A stretch of 64,000 nucleotides of DNA from Bradyrhizobium septentrionale (GCF_011516645.4 NZ_CP088285.1:9442501-9506500); one strand, 5' to 3'. Shown: positions 28,428 to 37,576, counted from the stretch's first letter. Notes: generated by a model not told the origin, from the sequence alone. Translations and numbers: made by a program.

Positions 28428-28505
28428 TGCGCCGCTTTCGAACCCGTCTCACCCGAAAGGGCACGCGGTGGGCGGGATAGCCGCCGCCGCGACGAGATCG
28501 CCTGT

Positions 28506-28538
28506 GCGCGAATGATATCGCCTACGCGCGAATGATAT
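28506..28538. repeat. Short tandem duplication at the wbpA 3' end
   Basis: GCGCGAATGATAT occurs at 28506-28518 and 28526-28538. The second copy encodes the last residues of WbpA (NIIRA); the first lies just past the stop. This is a 20-base-period duplication. Confidence 0.6.
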
Positions 28539-29826
28539 TGTCTGCCGGCTCGGGGAACTTGCCGCGACAATCGACGAGCAGCGGCGCGTGCGCGCCGAGC
28601 AGCTGGTAGTCGAACTTGTCGTGGTCGGTTGCAAGCAGGAGGCAATCGAAGCGCCGTAGATTGGCCTCGGTGAGCGCGACACTCGACAGATCGAACGAAT
28701 GCGCCCGCATCTTCGGGAACGCGGGAACGTGCGGATCGCTGTAGGCGACGCTGGCGCCGAGATCGCGAAGCTTCTCCATCAGCAGCACGGAGGGTGACTC
28801 GCGAACGTCGTCGACATTCTTCTTGTAGGCGATGCCGAGAACCAGGATCGAGCTGCCGCTGATCGACTTGTGCCTCTGATTGAGCGCCAGCGAGATCTTC
28901 GACACCACGTAATCGGGCATCGAGGAATTGATCTCTCCGGCGAGCTCGATGAACCGCGTATGCATGCCGTATTCCCGCGCCTTCCAGGTCAGGTAGAACG
29001 GGTCGATCGGAATGCAGTGCCCGCCAATGCCGGGACCGGGATAGTACGGCACAAACCCGAACGGCTTAGTTGCTGCCGCGCGGATCACCTCGTGAATGTC
29101 GATCCCCATCTTGTCGGCGACCATCTTCATTTCGTTGACGAGGCCGATATTCACCGAACGATGGATGTTCTCCAGCAGCTTGGTCAGCTCGGCAGCCTGC
29201 GTCGAGCTCACCGGAACGACCTTGTCGATCACCTGACGATAGAGGGCGATGCCGGCCTCGAGACACGCGGGCGTGCAGCCGCCGCAGACCTTCGGGATCG
29301 AGCGGGTCGAGAAGTTCTGGTTGCCGGGATCTTCGCGTTCCGGCGAGAAGACCAGGAAGACATCGGCGCCGACGCTGAAGCCGCACTTTTCGATGCGCGG
29401 CTTCAGTTCCTCCTCGGTCGTGCCGGGATAGGTCGTGCTTTCGAGCGACAGCACCATTCCCTTGTGGAGATATGGCAGCAGCGATTCCGTGGTGTTCAGC
29501 ACGAAGCTGAGATCGGGTTCGCGATATTTGTTGAGCGGGGTCGGAACGCAGAGGATGAGCGCGTCGACCTCTCGCGCCCGCGAGAAATCCGTGGTCGGCT
29601 CGAAGCCGAGCTCCGTCGCCCGCTTGATGCTCGCGCTCGATATATGTTCGATATAGGACTGGCCGGCGCGAAGCGCATCGACCTTGGTCTGGTCGATATC
29701 AAAGCCAATGACCTTGTAGCCCACCTCGCTGTAGCGAAGCATGAGCGGCAGGCCGACGTAGCCCAAGCCCACGATACCAATCCTGGCGGTTTTGCGGTCC
29801 AGCTTTTCGATCAGTTCCGAATTCAT
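28522..29826 (-). CDS. wbpA: UDP-N-acetyl-D-glucosamine 6-dehydrogenase (WbpA type)
   Basis: Oxidises UDP-GlcNAc to UDP-GlcNAc uronate with two NAD. 434 residues: [17 protein letters not shown] at residues 16-32, [31 protein letters not shown], and the catalytic Cys in [14 protein letters not shown]. The long shared stretches with Pseudomonas WbpA (for example [19 protein letters not shown]) make the call stronger than a generic UDP-sugar dehydrogenase. It stands alone on the minus strand, but its product is the starting material for the WbpB, WbpD and WbpI homologues at 42-53 kb. Confidence 0.93.
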   Translation of the reverse strand: MNSELIEKLDRKTARIGIVGLGYVGLPLMLRYSEVGYKVIGFDIDQTKVDALRAGQSYIEHISSASIKRATELGFEPTTDFSRAREVDALILCVPTPLNKYREPDLSFVLNTTESLLPYLHKGMVLSLESTTYPGTTEEELKPRIEKCGFSVGADVFLVFSPEREDPGNQNFSTRSIPKVCGGCTPACLEAGIALYRQVIDKVVPVSSTQAAELTKLLENIHRSVNIGLVNEMKMVADKMGIDIHEVIRAAATKPFGFVPYYPGPGIGGHCIPIDPFYLTWKAREYGMHTRFIELAGEINSSMPDYVVSKISLALNQRHKSISGSSILVLGIAYKKNVDDVRESPSVLLMEKLRDLGASVAYSDPHVPAFPKMRAHSFDLSSVALTEANLRRFDCLLLATDHDKFDYQLLGAHAPLLVDCRGKFPEPADNIIRA

Positions 29827-30111
29827 GTCTAACGCTCGTAGGTGTGGTTGCGTTCAAATCAGCGTGCTGAATAAAATCCGCAAGGTAAGGCGCCTTTGGC
29901 GAGATGGTGCATAGACGTCCCGCACCCGTCCGACAAGCCCAAAAGCGGTGGGCTGGCTTGGCTCGTCCACCCCGGCGGCGGAGGCCCGGTTGCCGCGTAG
30001 CTTAATCAAGATCGCGTTCGTGCTGCCCATCTCACATTGCGGCGTCCGGCCGTCTGCTGCAGCAGATCGTAGTCGCGGCGAACGTTGCGCGCCCGTCCGT
30101 CACCGTGAAAC

Positions 30112-30630
30112 TCAAGCGCAATCGCGAAGTTTGGCCATCACCAACTGGTCCGTCCACCTGCCGTCGATAAAACAAGCGCGGCGCATGGTCCCCTCGATCG
30201 TTAGCCCGGCCTTCTGGTACGCCTTGATAGCCCTTTCGTTGTCTGCGAATACCCTGAGCCACACGCGTTGAAGATTTCGGTCCTTGAAGGCGAAATCGAT
30301 CGCAAGCGCCACGGCCTCCGCTCCCGCGCCACGACCGCGCTCAGCCTCCTGCCCGATCCGGATCGTCAGCTCAGCGGTGCGATGGATCGGATGAAGGTCG
30401 ATCAGCTGCACTACGCCGATCAAACGAAGGTCGGGAAGCGCGCGAATGGCGAAGACGATCTTGGCTGTTGAAGTGATGACCGATTTCAGCCAACTCTCAT
30501 GAGTGGTTTCGTGAACCGGGGAGAATGGAGCGTTGAAGCGCACCGTATCGGGATCGTTGATCCAGTGAAACAATTGCGGAGAGTCTTCGTTTCGAATTTC
30601 GGTAAGCGCGATGACGTGCCCTCTAATCAT
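30112..30630 (-). CDS. GNAT-family N-acetyltransferase
   Basis: A 172-residue acetyltransferase of the RimJ/RimL-like group. The acetyl-CoA loop appears as RIGQEAERGRGAGAEAVALAIDFAF and the C-terminal FADNERAIKAYQKAGLTIEG is the classic motif B region. In polysaccharide loci such enzymes acetylate amino sugars (compare PseH or WecD). The start overlaps the end of the WbqC-family gene by 8 bases. A gene-free 285-base gap lies between it and wbpA, with only a 14-base palindrome near 30053. Confidence 0.85.
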   Translation of the reverse strand: MIRGHVIALTEIRNEDSPQLFHWINDPDTVRFNAPFSPVHETTHESWLKSVITSTAKIVFAIRALPDLRLIGVVQLIDLHPIHRTAELTIRIGQEAERGRGAGAEAVALAIDFAFKDRNLQRVWLRVFADNERAIKAYQKAGLTIEGTMRRACFIDGRWTDQLVMAKLRDCA

Positions 30631-31342
30631 AGCTGCCTCCAGGTGATCCCGTTGCTGGCCGCCCGTCCCACATCAGATAGTCGATCACGGAGAGGCCCGG
30701 AATGAACGCCTCATGCGGGCCATACGGTTGCGGCACGAAACCCTGGCTGACCAGACGAACGCCATGCTGCTCGAACAGTTCGTCCTGCTGATACCCTCCG
30801 GCACCGCCGCCGGCGAGATAAGCGTCCCCGCCGACCGCCTTGACGAGCGAGATGAGGAGTTCGGTCGCTTTGCCTGCATGCGGCAGTTCGGACTGCCGCA
30901 GAAACCGCGTCGCAAGGCCGAGATGCTCCGCGATCACCTTGATGGCCGTGATGTTGAATGTTGCAAGGTTCGTTTCTTGTTGCTCGAACAGAGGCTGCAA
31001 GAGTGCCATCGCTTCACGAAATTGCGGGGCCTTGCCGTAGCTTGCCTGCAATGTCGCAATCATCTTGCGGCGCCAGGGCCGGCCGTCATCGATCTCCGCG
31101 GCATTGAGCGGCGCCCCCAACGGCAGGCGATGGACAGGACACGTGGCCCAGCGCGCCTCGCCCTGGATAGCAATTCGCACCCTGTTCGACCACGATCCCA
31201 TGCCCCCCGATCCCGAGCGCGGATAATCGACGGCATCGAGCAGCACGAACACATCGGCACGCCGGATCTTGTCAAAGTACCCGAGCCACGGAAAGAAGTT
31301 GGGTTGATGGATCGCAACGAGGCATCCCATCGTGGTGCCCAC
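30623..31342 (-). CDS. WbqC-family protein
   Basis: A 239-residue protein of the WbqC-like family, known from O-antigen clusters but of uncertain activity. Diagnostic stretches are AIHQPNFFPWLGYFDKIRRADVFVLLDAVDYPR at the N-terminus, NRVRI, and the C-terminal SVIDYLMWDG. It lies 3 bases downstream of the Wzm permease gene and overlaps the GNAT gene, so these three are one unit. It may act with the GNAT enzyme on an amino sugar. Confidence 0.85.
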   Translation of the reverse strand: MGTTMGCLVAIHQPNFFPWLGYFDKIRRADVFVLLDAVDYPRSGSGGMGSWSNRVRIAIQGEARWATCPVHRLPLGAPLNAAEIDDGRPWRRKMIATLQASYGKAPQFREAMALLQPLFEQQETNLATFNITAIKVIAEHLGLATRFLRQSELPHAGKATELLISLVKAVGGDAYLAGGGAGGYQQDELFEQHGVRLVSQGFVPQPYGPHEAFIPGLSVIDYLMWDGRPATGSPGGSYD

Positions 31343-31345
31343 CCG

Positions 31346-32137
31346 CTACAGCCGCGTATCGAAGAACGACTTGAGCCGCCGGAACCACCACAGCCCGGCC
31401 CAGAACACAGCTGCGCCAACCACTGCCAGATAACAGATCATCCTGAAGCTAGGCATCGACCCGGCTACAGTTGCAGTGCGGTAGCATTCCGCGATGACAT
31501 AGAAGGGGTTGAGCTGCACAATAGGCCGAATGAAATCCGGGTAGGACGAAAGCGGGTAGAAGATCGGAGAAGCGAACAGCAGCACGGTGAGCACATTCGG
31601 CAGCGCCAGTGCGGTATCCCGTACAAAGACGTTGAGCGCCCCAAGGAACAATCCCAGTCCCGACACGAACAGGATATGCAGGGCCACGATCAGCGGTAGC
31701 GCCAGATAACCTGGGCCGGGCATCTCTCCTGAAACCACCTGCAGTATGAGTACGATAACGAGCGCGACGACGAGCGGCACCAACCCCATCAGTGCGCCCA
31801 CCATCGGCAACAGCTCCGACTTGAAGGCGATATTCTTCACGACGCCCGCGTTTCCGACCACGGACGTCGTTGCCGCCGACAGGCCTTCGCTGATCGCAAG
31901 CCACGGCCCGTAGCCGCTCAGCAGCCAGACCACGAATGGCAACGAGCCCGTACGTCCCGGCAGCCGCCCCGGAAAAACCACGGTGAACACGAACGTGAAG
32001 ATGCACATCAGCATCAGCGGCGACAACACCGCCCATACCAATCCCAGCGCCGACCCCAGATAGCGGTCGCCCAACGTCATGCGGAAGAGATTACTCAGCA
32101 TGCCGAGATCTCGCCGATCAAAACCTGCCAGCATCAT
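31346..32137 (-). CDS. wzm: ABC-2 type polysaccharide export permease (Wzm)
   Basis: Membrane component of an ABC exporter for completed lipid-linked polysaccharide, 263 residues, six predicted helices. FRMTLGDRYLGSALGLVWAVLSPLMLM is the family start, and the last segments read LFASPIFYPLSSYPDFIRPIVQLNPF, followed by the YVIAECYR motif typical of Wzm/KpsM permeases. It overlaps the ATPase gene upstream by 4 bases. Only one permease gene is present beside two ATPase genes; Wzm usually works as a homodimer. Confidence 0.93.
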   Translation of the reverse strand: MMLAGFDRRDLGMLSNLFRMTLGDRYLGSALGLVWAVLSPLMLMCIFTFVFTVVFPGRLPGRTGSLPFVVWLLSGYGPWLAISEGLSAATTSVVGNAGVVKNIAFKSELLPMVGALMGLVPLVVALVIVLILQVVSGEMPGPGYLALPLIVALHILFVSGLGLFLGALNVFVRDTALALPNVLTVLLFASPIFYPLSSYPDFIRPIVQLNPFYVIAECYRTATVAGSMPSFRMICYLAVVGAAVFWAGLWWFRRLKSFFDTRL

Positions 32138-33351
32138 GTCTTGACGTCCTCAAGGCGGCGCGCGCTGATCCGCGGAGGATAGAAGATCAGCGGCTGCCCA
32201 CCTATTTGTCCTTCCTCGTCGACGACCTCCAGCACGCAGGAAATCGATTCCTTGTCGTCCCCGCGACCGACGAGCGCAACATCGAAGCGATAGAGATTGG
32301 CCCCCAGCACGAAAGGATCCATGTCGATGGTGACCGTGAACGGACCGGACGCGGGCAGCGCCATCCCCACCTCCGAAAGACGCCGCCGCCAGACCAAACG
32401 TCCGTCGACCCGTGTGAGAACAACCTCGAGATCTTGCACCGGCGGGGTCGAGTCGAGCCGCCCGCGCGCGACGATCGCCAACGGCACCATGGCGAGCGCG
32501 GTCGCCTTGCGCGCCTCCCCGCGCTGAATGATTTCGACGGCATTGAGCTGAAGGGGGGCGGCCCGGTTCACCACGCTCCCTTCAAACTTGCGCATCAGCT
32601 CCGCCTCGTCCGCCTCACGCACGGCCGCCTCGTAGGCTTTGGTGACGACCTGCGGCGAACCGTCCATGACGAGCCGGCCGTCATCGAGCCAGAGGCATCG
32701 TGAGCACATTTCCACGATCGAGCCCAAACCGTGACTCACGACAATCACAATACGGCCACTGGCCGCAACTTCTTGCATACGCCGCGTCGCCTTGGCGGCA
32801 AAGAAGGCATCGCCGACCGAGAGCGTCTCGTCGATGACCAGAATGTCGGGATTGATGAACGCCCCCATCGAAAACGCGAGCCGGGCCTTCATCCCCGAAG
32901 AATAGGTTCGCACCGGACGATCGATAAATTCACCAAGTTCGGCGAACGCGATGATTTCATCGGCGACGTCACTGGCCTGCTGCCGGCTACGGCCGTGCAC
33001 GGCAGCGTCGAGGAAAATGTTGTCGCGGCCGGTCATGTCCTCGCGCAGCACCGCGCCTACCGTAAGCATCGCGTGCAGGTCGCCGTCGACCTCCACAGAG
33101 CCCGAGGTCGGCTCGGTAAGCCCCGCAATGATCGAAAGCAGCGTCGTCTTGCCGGCTCCGTTGCGGCCTATGATGCCGACGCGCTCGCCCTCCGCCACGT
33201 CAAAGCTGATCGAATCGAGCGCCTGCACATGACGCGTCGTGATCTCGCGCTTGCCGGTCCGCAGCGCCTCCATCAGCGACACGGATCCGCCGCCATGGTC
33301 GGCAAGCGCGAATACCTTGCTCACATCTCTCACCCGAATTGCCGCGCGCAT
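32134..33351 (-). CDS. wzt: Polysaccharide ABC exporter ATPase (Wzt, copy 1)
   Basis: Nucleotide-binding subunit of 405 residues. Walker A GRNGAGKTT at 62-70, signature YSSGMKARLAF at 150-160, Walker B DILVIDET at 169-176 and switch His in VVSHGLGS. After residue 245 follows a beta-rich Wzt C-terminal domain that in some systems recognises modified chain ends. Its ATG overlaps the stop of the second ATPase gene, and its stop overlaps the wzm start, so the three are translationally coupled. This copy has the usual Wzt architecture. Confidence 0.93.
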   Translation of the reverse strand: MRAAIRVRDVSKVFALADHGGGSVSLMEALRTGKREITTRHVQALDSISFDVAEGERVGIIGRNGAGKTTLLSIIAGLTEPTSGSVEVDGDLHAMLTVGAVLREDMTGRDNIFLDAAVHGRSRQQASDVADEIIAFAELGEFIDRPVRTYSSGMKARLAFSMGAFINPDILVIDETLSVGDAFFAAKATRRMQEVAASGRIVIVVSHGLGSIVEMCSRCLWLDDGRLVMDGSPQVVTKAYEAAVREADEAELMRKFEGSVVNRAAPLQLNAVEIIQRGEARKATALAMVPLAIVARGRLDSTPPVQDLEVVLTRVDGRLVWRRRLSEVGMALPASGPFTVTIDMDPFVLGANLYRFDVALVGRGDDKESISCVLEVVDEEGQIGGQPLIFYPPRISARRLEDVKT

Positions 33352-34514
33352 CAACCAATCACCTTCCACTTGGCTGGCAGGCTAAATCCGCGCCCTTCCA
33401 TCCCCTCGACGTCGAGCCCGAGTCCGTTGCCGTCGAGCCAACTGAATCCATCGAGAACAATTTTGACCACCGAATTGTGTGGATCCGGCATCACGAGGTG
33501 CAGGCTGATCTGGTAGCTGCCAGGCGCAAGTGGCAATGCCGGGATATCGACGCCGATCGCATAGCGCCCGGGATCCTCGCCAACAGGCGTGTGCCGACGC
33601 GTCATCAGCCCTGTCTCCCAGCCGTAGGCCGGCTGCAGGCGCTCGACCGCAACCACCATGCCAACCTCCGCCCGGGTGAGTATCTCGACCTCTGCCTCAA
33701 GCCTGAAATCCGCTCCCGTCATGATCGTGCGCGGGTAGACAGGCGCACCCGCGAATCGCGCAATTCCGTCGCGGTATGTCGACTTTGCCTGCTCGCCGTA
33801 GAGGTAGCGCCTGACGGCACGCTCGGCCGGCCCCGAAAAGACCACCTTGCCACGGTCCAGGACGTGCGCCGTTTCGCACAGGCGTACGATCGCGGACCAG
33901 TCGTGCGTCACGAGGACCCCGGACGCCCCGCCCGATACCCGTTCCCGCAACCGCCGCCAGCACTTCGACTGAAAGTGCTGATCGCCGACCGCCAGCACCT
34001 CATCGAGGAGATAGACCTCATACTGTCCGGCCGTCGCGGTCGAGAAATAGAGCCGCGCGCTCATCCCGGCCGAGTATGTCAGCACCGGATCCTCGAATCG
34101 GTCTCCGAGTTCGGAGAAATCGTGGATATCCGAGATCATTGCCGCACGCTCGCTCGGCGAAAATCCATGCACGGTCAGCAGCCGGTCGGCATATTGTCGT
34201 CCCGTGAGCTCCGGATTGCCGACCAGTCCGAGTTCATAGAGGCCCGACATCGCCCCGTGCACCGCGACCCGGCCGGTATCCGGCGCGTAGACGCCGCCGA
34301 TGACCCGAAGCAGCGTGGATTTGCCGGCCCCGTTGCGGCCGAGCACGCCGAGGAACTCTCCCTTGGGCACATCGAAGCTGACGCCTTCGAGCGCCGTAAA
34401 ATGAGGAACGTCGCGTCCCAGCCCGAACGCGAGCCGCCAGGCGCTTCCGCCGTCGACAAGCGCAAAGCTCTTGGAGACACCTTGGCAGGTGATGGCAACG
34501 GCCCGCGACATCAT
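33351..34514 (-). CDS. Polysaccharide ABC exporter ATPase (Wzt-like, copy 2)
   Basis: A 387-residue Wzt-like ATPase, clearly divergent from its neighbour. Walker A GRNGAGKST at 59-67, signature YSAGMSARLYF from residue 147, Walker B VYLLDEVLAVGD from 167 and VTHDW as switch His. All catalytic motifs are intact, so it is not a decayed copy. A C-terminal beta domain (residues 245-387) includes SYQISLHLVMPDPHN. Two ATPases with one permease may form a heterodimer, or the second may pair with a permease elsewhere. Confidence 0.9.
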   Translation of the reverse strand: MMSRAVAITCQGVSKSFALVDGGSAWRLAFGLGRDVPHFTALEGVSFDVPKGEFLGVLGRNGAGKSTLLRVIGGVYAPDTGRVAVHGAMSGLYELGLVGNPELTGRQYADRLLTVHGFSPSERAAMISDIHDFSELGDRFEDPVLTYSAGMSARLYFSTATAGQYEVYLLDEVLAVGDQHFQSKCWRRLRERVSGGASGVLVTHDWSAIVRLCETAHVLDRGKVVFSGPAERAVRRYLYGEQAKSTYRDGIARFAGAPVYPRTIMTGADFRLEAEVEILTRAEVGMVVAVERLQPAYGWETGLMTRRHTPVGEDPGRYAIGVDIPALPLAPGSYQISLHLVMPDPHNSVVKIVLDGFSWLDGNGLGLDVEGMEGRGFSLPAKWKVIG

Positions 34515-34771
34515 GCCTTGGCCCGCTGCCTACGCCGACAGATGTAACGCCATTCTGGCACAATTAGCATCCGCCTCTGGACCGCGAGCCAAGCGCGCCC
34601 TGCGATCAATCGGAGTGACCACGAATGCCGGACCACCCGACAATCAGGTAAAGAACTAGCAATCGGTCGTTCAAATACTTTCAGGGTCAAAGTACGCATC
34701 ATTTCATGCGGGATATTCAGGCGCGCAAAAATGTTCTCGCCGAATCCGGTCCGTAGAACAACCCGATGCAT
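34511..34771 (-). CDS. Possible small protein upstream of the second wzt
   Basis: An open frame of 86 codons (MHRVVLRTGFGENIFARLN...) fills most of the 282-base gap and its stop overlaps the ATG of the Wzt-like gene in the ATGA style seen at other joints of this locus. The product is basic, with many Arg, and matches no family I recognise. The composition is AT-richer than the neighbours. It may be a real coupled peptide, a relic of an older gene, or chance. Confidence 0.25.
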   Translation of the reverse strand: MHRVVLRTGFGENIFARLNIPHEMMRTLTLKVFERPIASSLPDCRVVRHSWSLRLIAGRAWLAVQRRMLIVPEWRYICRRRQRAKA

Positions 34772-34796
34772 TACGTGTCTCTGGCCGTCGGATCGT

Positions 34797-35552
34797 TCAT
34801 CGGATGTTCGGACGATCGTGTCTGGCTGTTATTTCGTCATACCAACGACCCATCGCGCTCGCGTAGCCGTCAATGGCTCTTTGCAGCCGAGCCCGCGGTG
34901 GCATGATCTCGGGAGTCCACCACTCCGGATGCGTAAGCACCTGCAGCCGCTCCTCCGTAGCCTCCTCGAGCACCGTCTTGAGACGCCGGTAGCGCCAGAC
35001 GCCGTTGCTATCGGACACATAGCCATAACTCGCCTTAAGCGAGCGGCCGTATGCGTTGATCATGCCAGCGACGATATCATCCTCGAGTTCGGATTGATCA
35101 AGAATGCCGAACAGGTGAAAACTAATCGCCACTGGCGGTGAACCAAATTCGTCTGCGATCAAATCGCGTTCACGGGTTATTGCGTTCAACAACGCCTGCC
35201 CACGCAGCATCTCACCATAATATGTCGGGTCGAAATGCAACGCGATGTCGTGCCCCAGCGACTTTATGCGGCGTACGCATTCAGCAACGTCGGCCGACAT
35301 CAGATTGTAGTAGAGACACCTCGGAAGCAGGAAATAGGTTGCCTTCACGCCCTCCTCAGCCTCGATCTCGGCAACCTTCGCAGCGCGATGCATCGATACG
35401 TCACAGTCGTGGCGCCAAAGAATCGTGCCGCTGGCACCGGCTGAGGGGAAATCAACGGCCCGATAGGACGATTTGGCAAGCCGAAGCAGTTGTCGATAAC
35501 CTGCCTCAGTGAAGTCACCGAATTCCAATGAGTGCTGACGATCTGGCGACAT
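34797..35552 (-). CDS. Polysaccharide deacetylase-like (NodB-fold) protein
   Basis: A 251-residue protein that looks like a carbohydrate esterase 4 relative. ILWRHDCDVSMHRA (48-51 HDCD) corresponds to the metal-binding Asp-Asp motif, and SLGHDIALHFDPTYYG to the second motif, although the normal H-S/T-x-x-H is not exact. HPEWW may provide the late His. Related proteins occur in O-antigen loci (Bordetella WbmS is of this kind, as I recall). It could remove an acetyl group from an N-acetyl sugar, or be a non-catalytic relative. It is transcribed after the methyltransferase gene, with a 234-base gap. Confidence 0.6.
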   Translation of the reverse strand: MSPDRQHSLEFGDFTEAGYRQLLRLAKSSYRAVDFPSAGASGTILWRHDCDVSMHRAAKVAEIEAEEGVKATYFLLPRCLYYNLMSADVAECVRRIKSLGHDIALHFDPTYYGEMLRGQALLNAITRERDLIADEFGSPPVAISFHLFGILDQSELEDDIVAGMINAYGRSLKASYGYVSDSNGVWRYRRLKTVLEEATEERLQVLTHPEWWTPEIMPPRARLQRAIDGYASAMGRWYDEITARHDRPNIR

Positions 35553-35786
35553 CCGCGGTCAGTCCAATCCACTCTTTAGATGAACCGGTTGCGAAAGGAG
35601 CTTAAGACAAGCTCCTTCAAGTCCGTCGTTCTGACAGTACCGTCCAGTTCCAAAATGCATCGGCCTCAGTAACCCATCCTCAACTGAAAACGCTCCGCGA
35701 CGCCATCAATCATTCGATCCGTCGCCGCCATCGATGTCCAATGCCGAAGCGTTGGGGCAATTGGAGCGCATATTCCCTCTTAGAAT

Positions 35787-36656
35787 CTACAATTTTGTCG
35801 CTTCGAGATACACCCCGAAGCGATGCCTATCACCTTTCCAACCGTATCGCTTGATATGTGCGATCGAGAATCCCCTCAAAGCACCTTGAATCTCATAGTC
35901 ACGGAAGTGATGGAAGTGAATTGCATCTCGATAGAGCTCGGCGCTTTCAGTCCAGATCAGGGTTGCCAAGTACAGCTTTCCGCCTGGCTTCAGGACACGC
36001 GCCGCTTCCGCGATTGCAGTATGGTAATCAAAAACGTGATCAAGGCTGGTCAGGAAAGACACGCAATCGAACGTGGCCTCAGCAAACGGAAGAAACTCGG
36101 CCATGCCAACAACGCGAAATTGCTCGCTTCTGCCGAGCGATGGTTCGATCCCAAGATATTCGCAAGAGGGCGGGAACATGCGCCGGCTCAAATCCGGGCT
36201 ATCGCAACCAATGTCCAGAACTAGCCCACGGGCGGTGGCGAGCAAGACGCGAGAGCGGAACAAGTGGCGCTTGTACCAGGGATCGTCGAATGGCGTATTC
36301 AGTTCGCCTCCAGCGTTCTTGACGGCGCACAAGTACAGATACTGATCAAAGGCGCTCTTTATCGAGCCGATCGACAGGGTCTCGATGTTCCGATCAGCGA
36401 AATGCCGAGCGGCTTGGGGCAAAAGAACGGGCAACCTATTGTCGATGGGAAACAATTCGCCTGAATTCGTGGACAGATCGACACCGTTGAAATGCAGTGG
36501 CAGGCCTGAGTCGGGCGAAATGAGCTTTCCACTGATTTGGCCAAATTCTACAGCACAGGCGTGTTCTGCAGGATCATCGAGAACGGGCTCAAGAAGATCA
36601 TCACTTTCGTCGACTTCGACGTCACGCCAAGAAGTTCGCAGCCAATCCATAGTCAT
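35787..36656 (-). CDS. Class I SAM-dependent methyltransferase with Trm112-like N-terminus
   Basis: 289 residues. SAM-binding motif I LVLDIGCDSPD lies near 145-155, with EYLGIEPS, FDCVSFLTSLDHVFDYHTAI and LKPGGKLYLATL following. The first 80 residues (ISGKLISPDSGLPLHF, then ELFPIDNRLPVLLP) look like a Trm112/UPF0434-type domain that has lost its Cys pairs. Its ATG overlaps the stop of the SDR upstream. The gene is AT-richer than the operon's other members, which suggests separate acquisition. It probably methylates a glycan. Confidence 0.82.
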   Translation of the reverse strand: MTMDWLRTSWRDVEVDESDDLLEPVLDDPAEHACAVEFGQISGKLISPDSGLPLHFNGVDLSTNSGELFPIDNRLPVLLPQAARHFADRNIETLSIGSIKSAFDQYLYLCAVKNAGGELNTPFDDPWYKRHLFRSRVLLATARGLVLDIGCDSPDLSRRMFPPSCEYLGIEPSLGRSEQFRVVGMAEFLPFAEATFDCVSFLTSLDHVFDYHTAIAEAARVLKPGGKLYLATLIWTESAELYRDAIHFHHFRDYEIQGALRGFSIAHIKRYGWKGDRHRFGVYLEATKL

Positions 36657-37570
36657 TCAGCCTTCTCGAGATGGCACACGCGGGATATTCCGTCCTTGAG
36701 TCCAATCGTCGGCGACCCGAGCAGTTTCACCATTCGGTCGGTCGCGCCCACATAGTGGTCAGGTGACTTGTCGACAGGCTCAATCGCGACGCGATGATTC
36801 GATACGTTCGCAATTAGCTCCGCAATCTCCCGAAGTGACGCGATCTCCGGGCCAGCGACATTGATAGCACAAGACTCTTTGAGGTCCAGTGCCGCCATAG
36901 TCGCCCGCGCTGCATCGTCGACATAGATTGGGTTGAGGCGCGGACCACACGCCTCGCCAAGACGTATCGACTCTCCGCGCGCAATTGACCTGCTGATCCG
37001 CGCTATGAGAAAGTCCTCACTTTGCCCGGGGCCGTATATGAAGAAATATCTGAGGCGCGAGACAACAAGATGCGGCTCGAAACACTGCAACAACGTTTCG
37101 GCTGAAGCCTTTGCCTGGAGGTAGAAGCCAAGCTCGCTGGTCGGCCGAATTGGCGCATCCTCGGTCAGGGCCTGGGCGGATGGTCCATAGATTCCACCGG
37201 ACGAAGCCAGGATGAATTGGCGGGCGCCATGGCTAACACCGTACTCCGCCAAACGAGCAGCTGCGGCGATCGACACCGCTGCTATGGCACCCGTCTGCCT
37301 GGGAAAGTCCTTCCAGCCGCCAGCCTGCGCAAGGTGAATGATTGCATCGACTCGACCAACTTGTTGCAGGTCCGGCGAAAAATCGCCTGATAGATCGGCT
37401 TCCACGGTGCGCGCATTCGTATCGCCAGCAAGCGGCGCGCCCGGCCTGATCAACGCCGTTACAGCAACTCCCCTGCTTTGCAAGAGGCGCAGCAACCTTG
37501 AGCCCAGGAACCCGGCTGCGCCCGTCAGCAACACGTGGCTACCTGTCAAATCGATATTTGGCGAAGGCAT
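36653..37570 (-). CDS. NAD-dependent epimerase/dehydratase (extended SDR)
   Basis: 305 residues. Cofactor motif LLTGAAGFLGSRLLRLL near 14-30, FILASSGGIYG with the catalytic Ser, and ELGFYLQAKASAE for YxxxK. Downstream NPIYVDDAARATMAAL is typical of UDP-sugar 4-epimerases and related reductases. The exact reaction is not readable. It ends a chain of coupled genes: the methyltransferase overlaps its stop, and it begins 6 bases after the glycosyltransferase stop. Confidence 0.85.
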   Translation of the reverse strand: MPSPNIDLTGSHVLLTGAAGFLGSRLLRLLQSRGVAVTALIRPGAPLAGDTNARTVEADLSGDFSPDLQQVGRVDAIIHLAQAGGWKDFPRQTGAIAAVSIAAAARLAEYGVSHGARQFILASSGGIYGPSAQALTEDAPIRPTSELGFYLQAKASAETLLQCFEPHLVVSRLRYFFIYGPGQSEDFLIARISRSIARGESIRLGEACGPRLNPIYVDDAARATMAALDLKESCAINVAGPEIASLREIAELIANVSNHRVAIEPVDKSPDHYVGATDRMVKLLGSPTIGLKDGISRVCHLEKAE

Positions 37571-37576
37571 TCGCTC

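Noticed and set aside
28428..28505. Possible hairpin between wzy-like and wbpA
   Set aside because: Stem is imperfect and no T-run is present; too weak to list as terminator.
30053..30066. 14-base palindrome TCTGCTGCAGCAGA
   Set aside because: Short and isolated, not in a clear promoter position; probably chance in a GC-rich gap.
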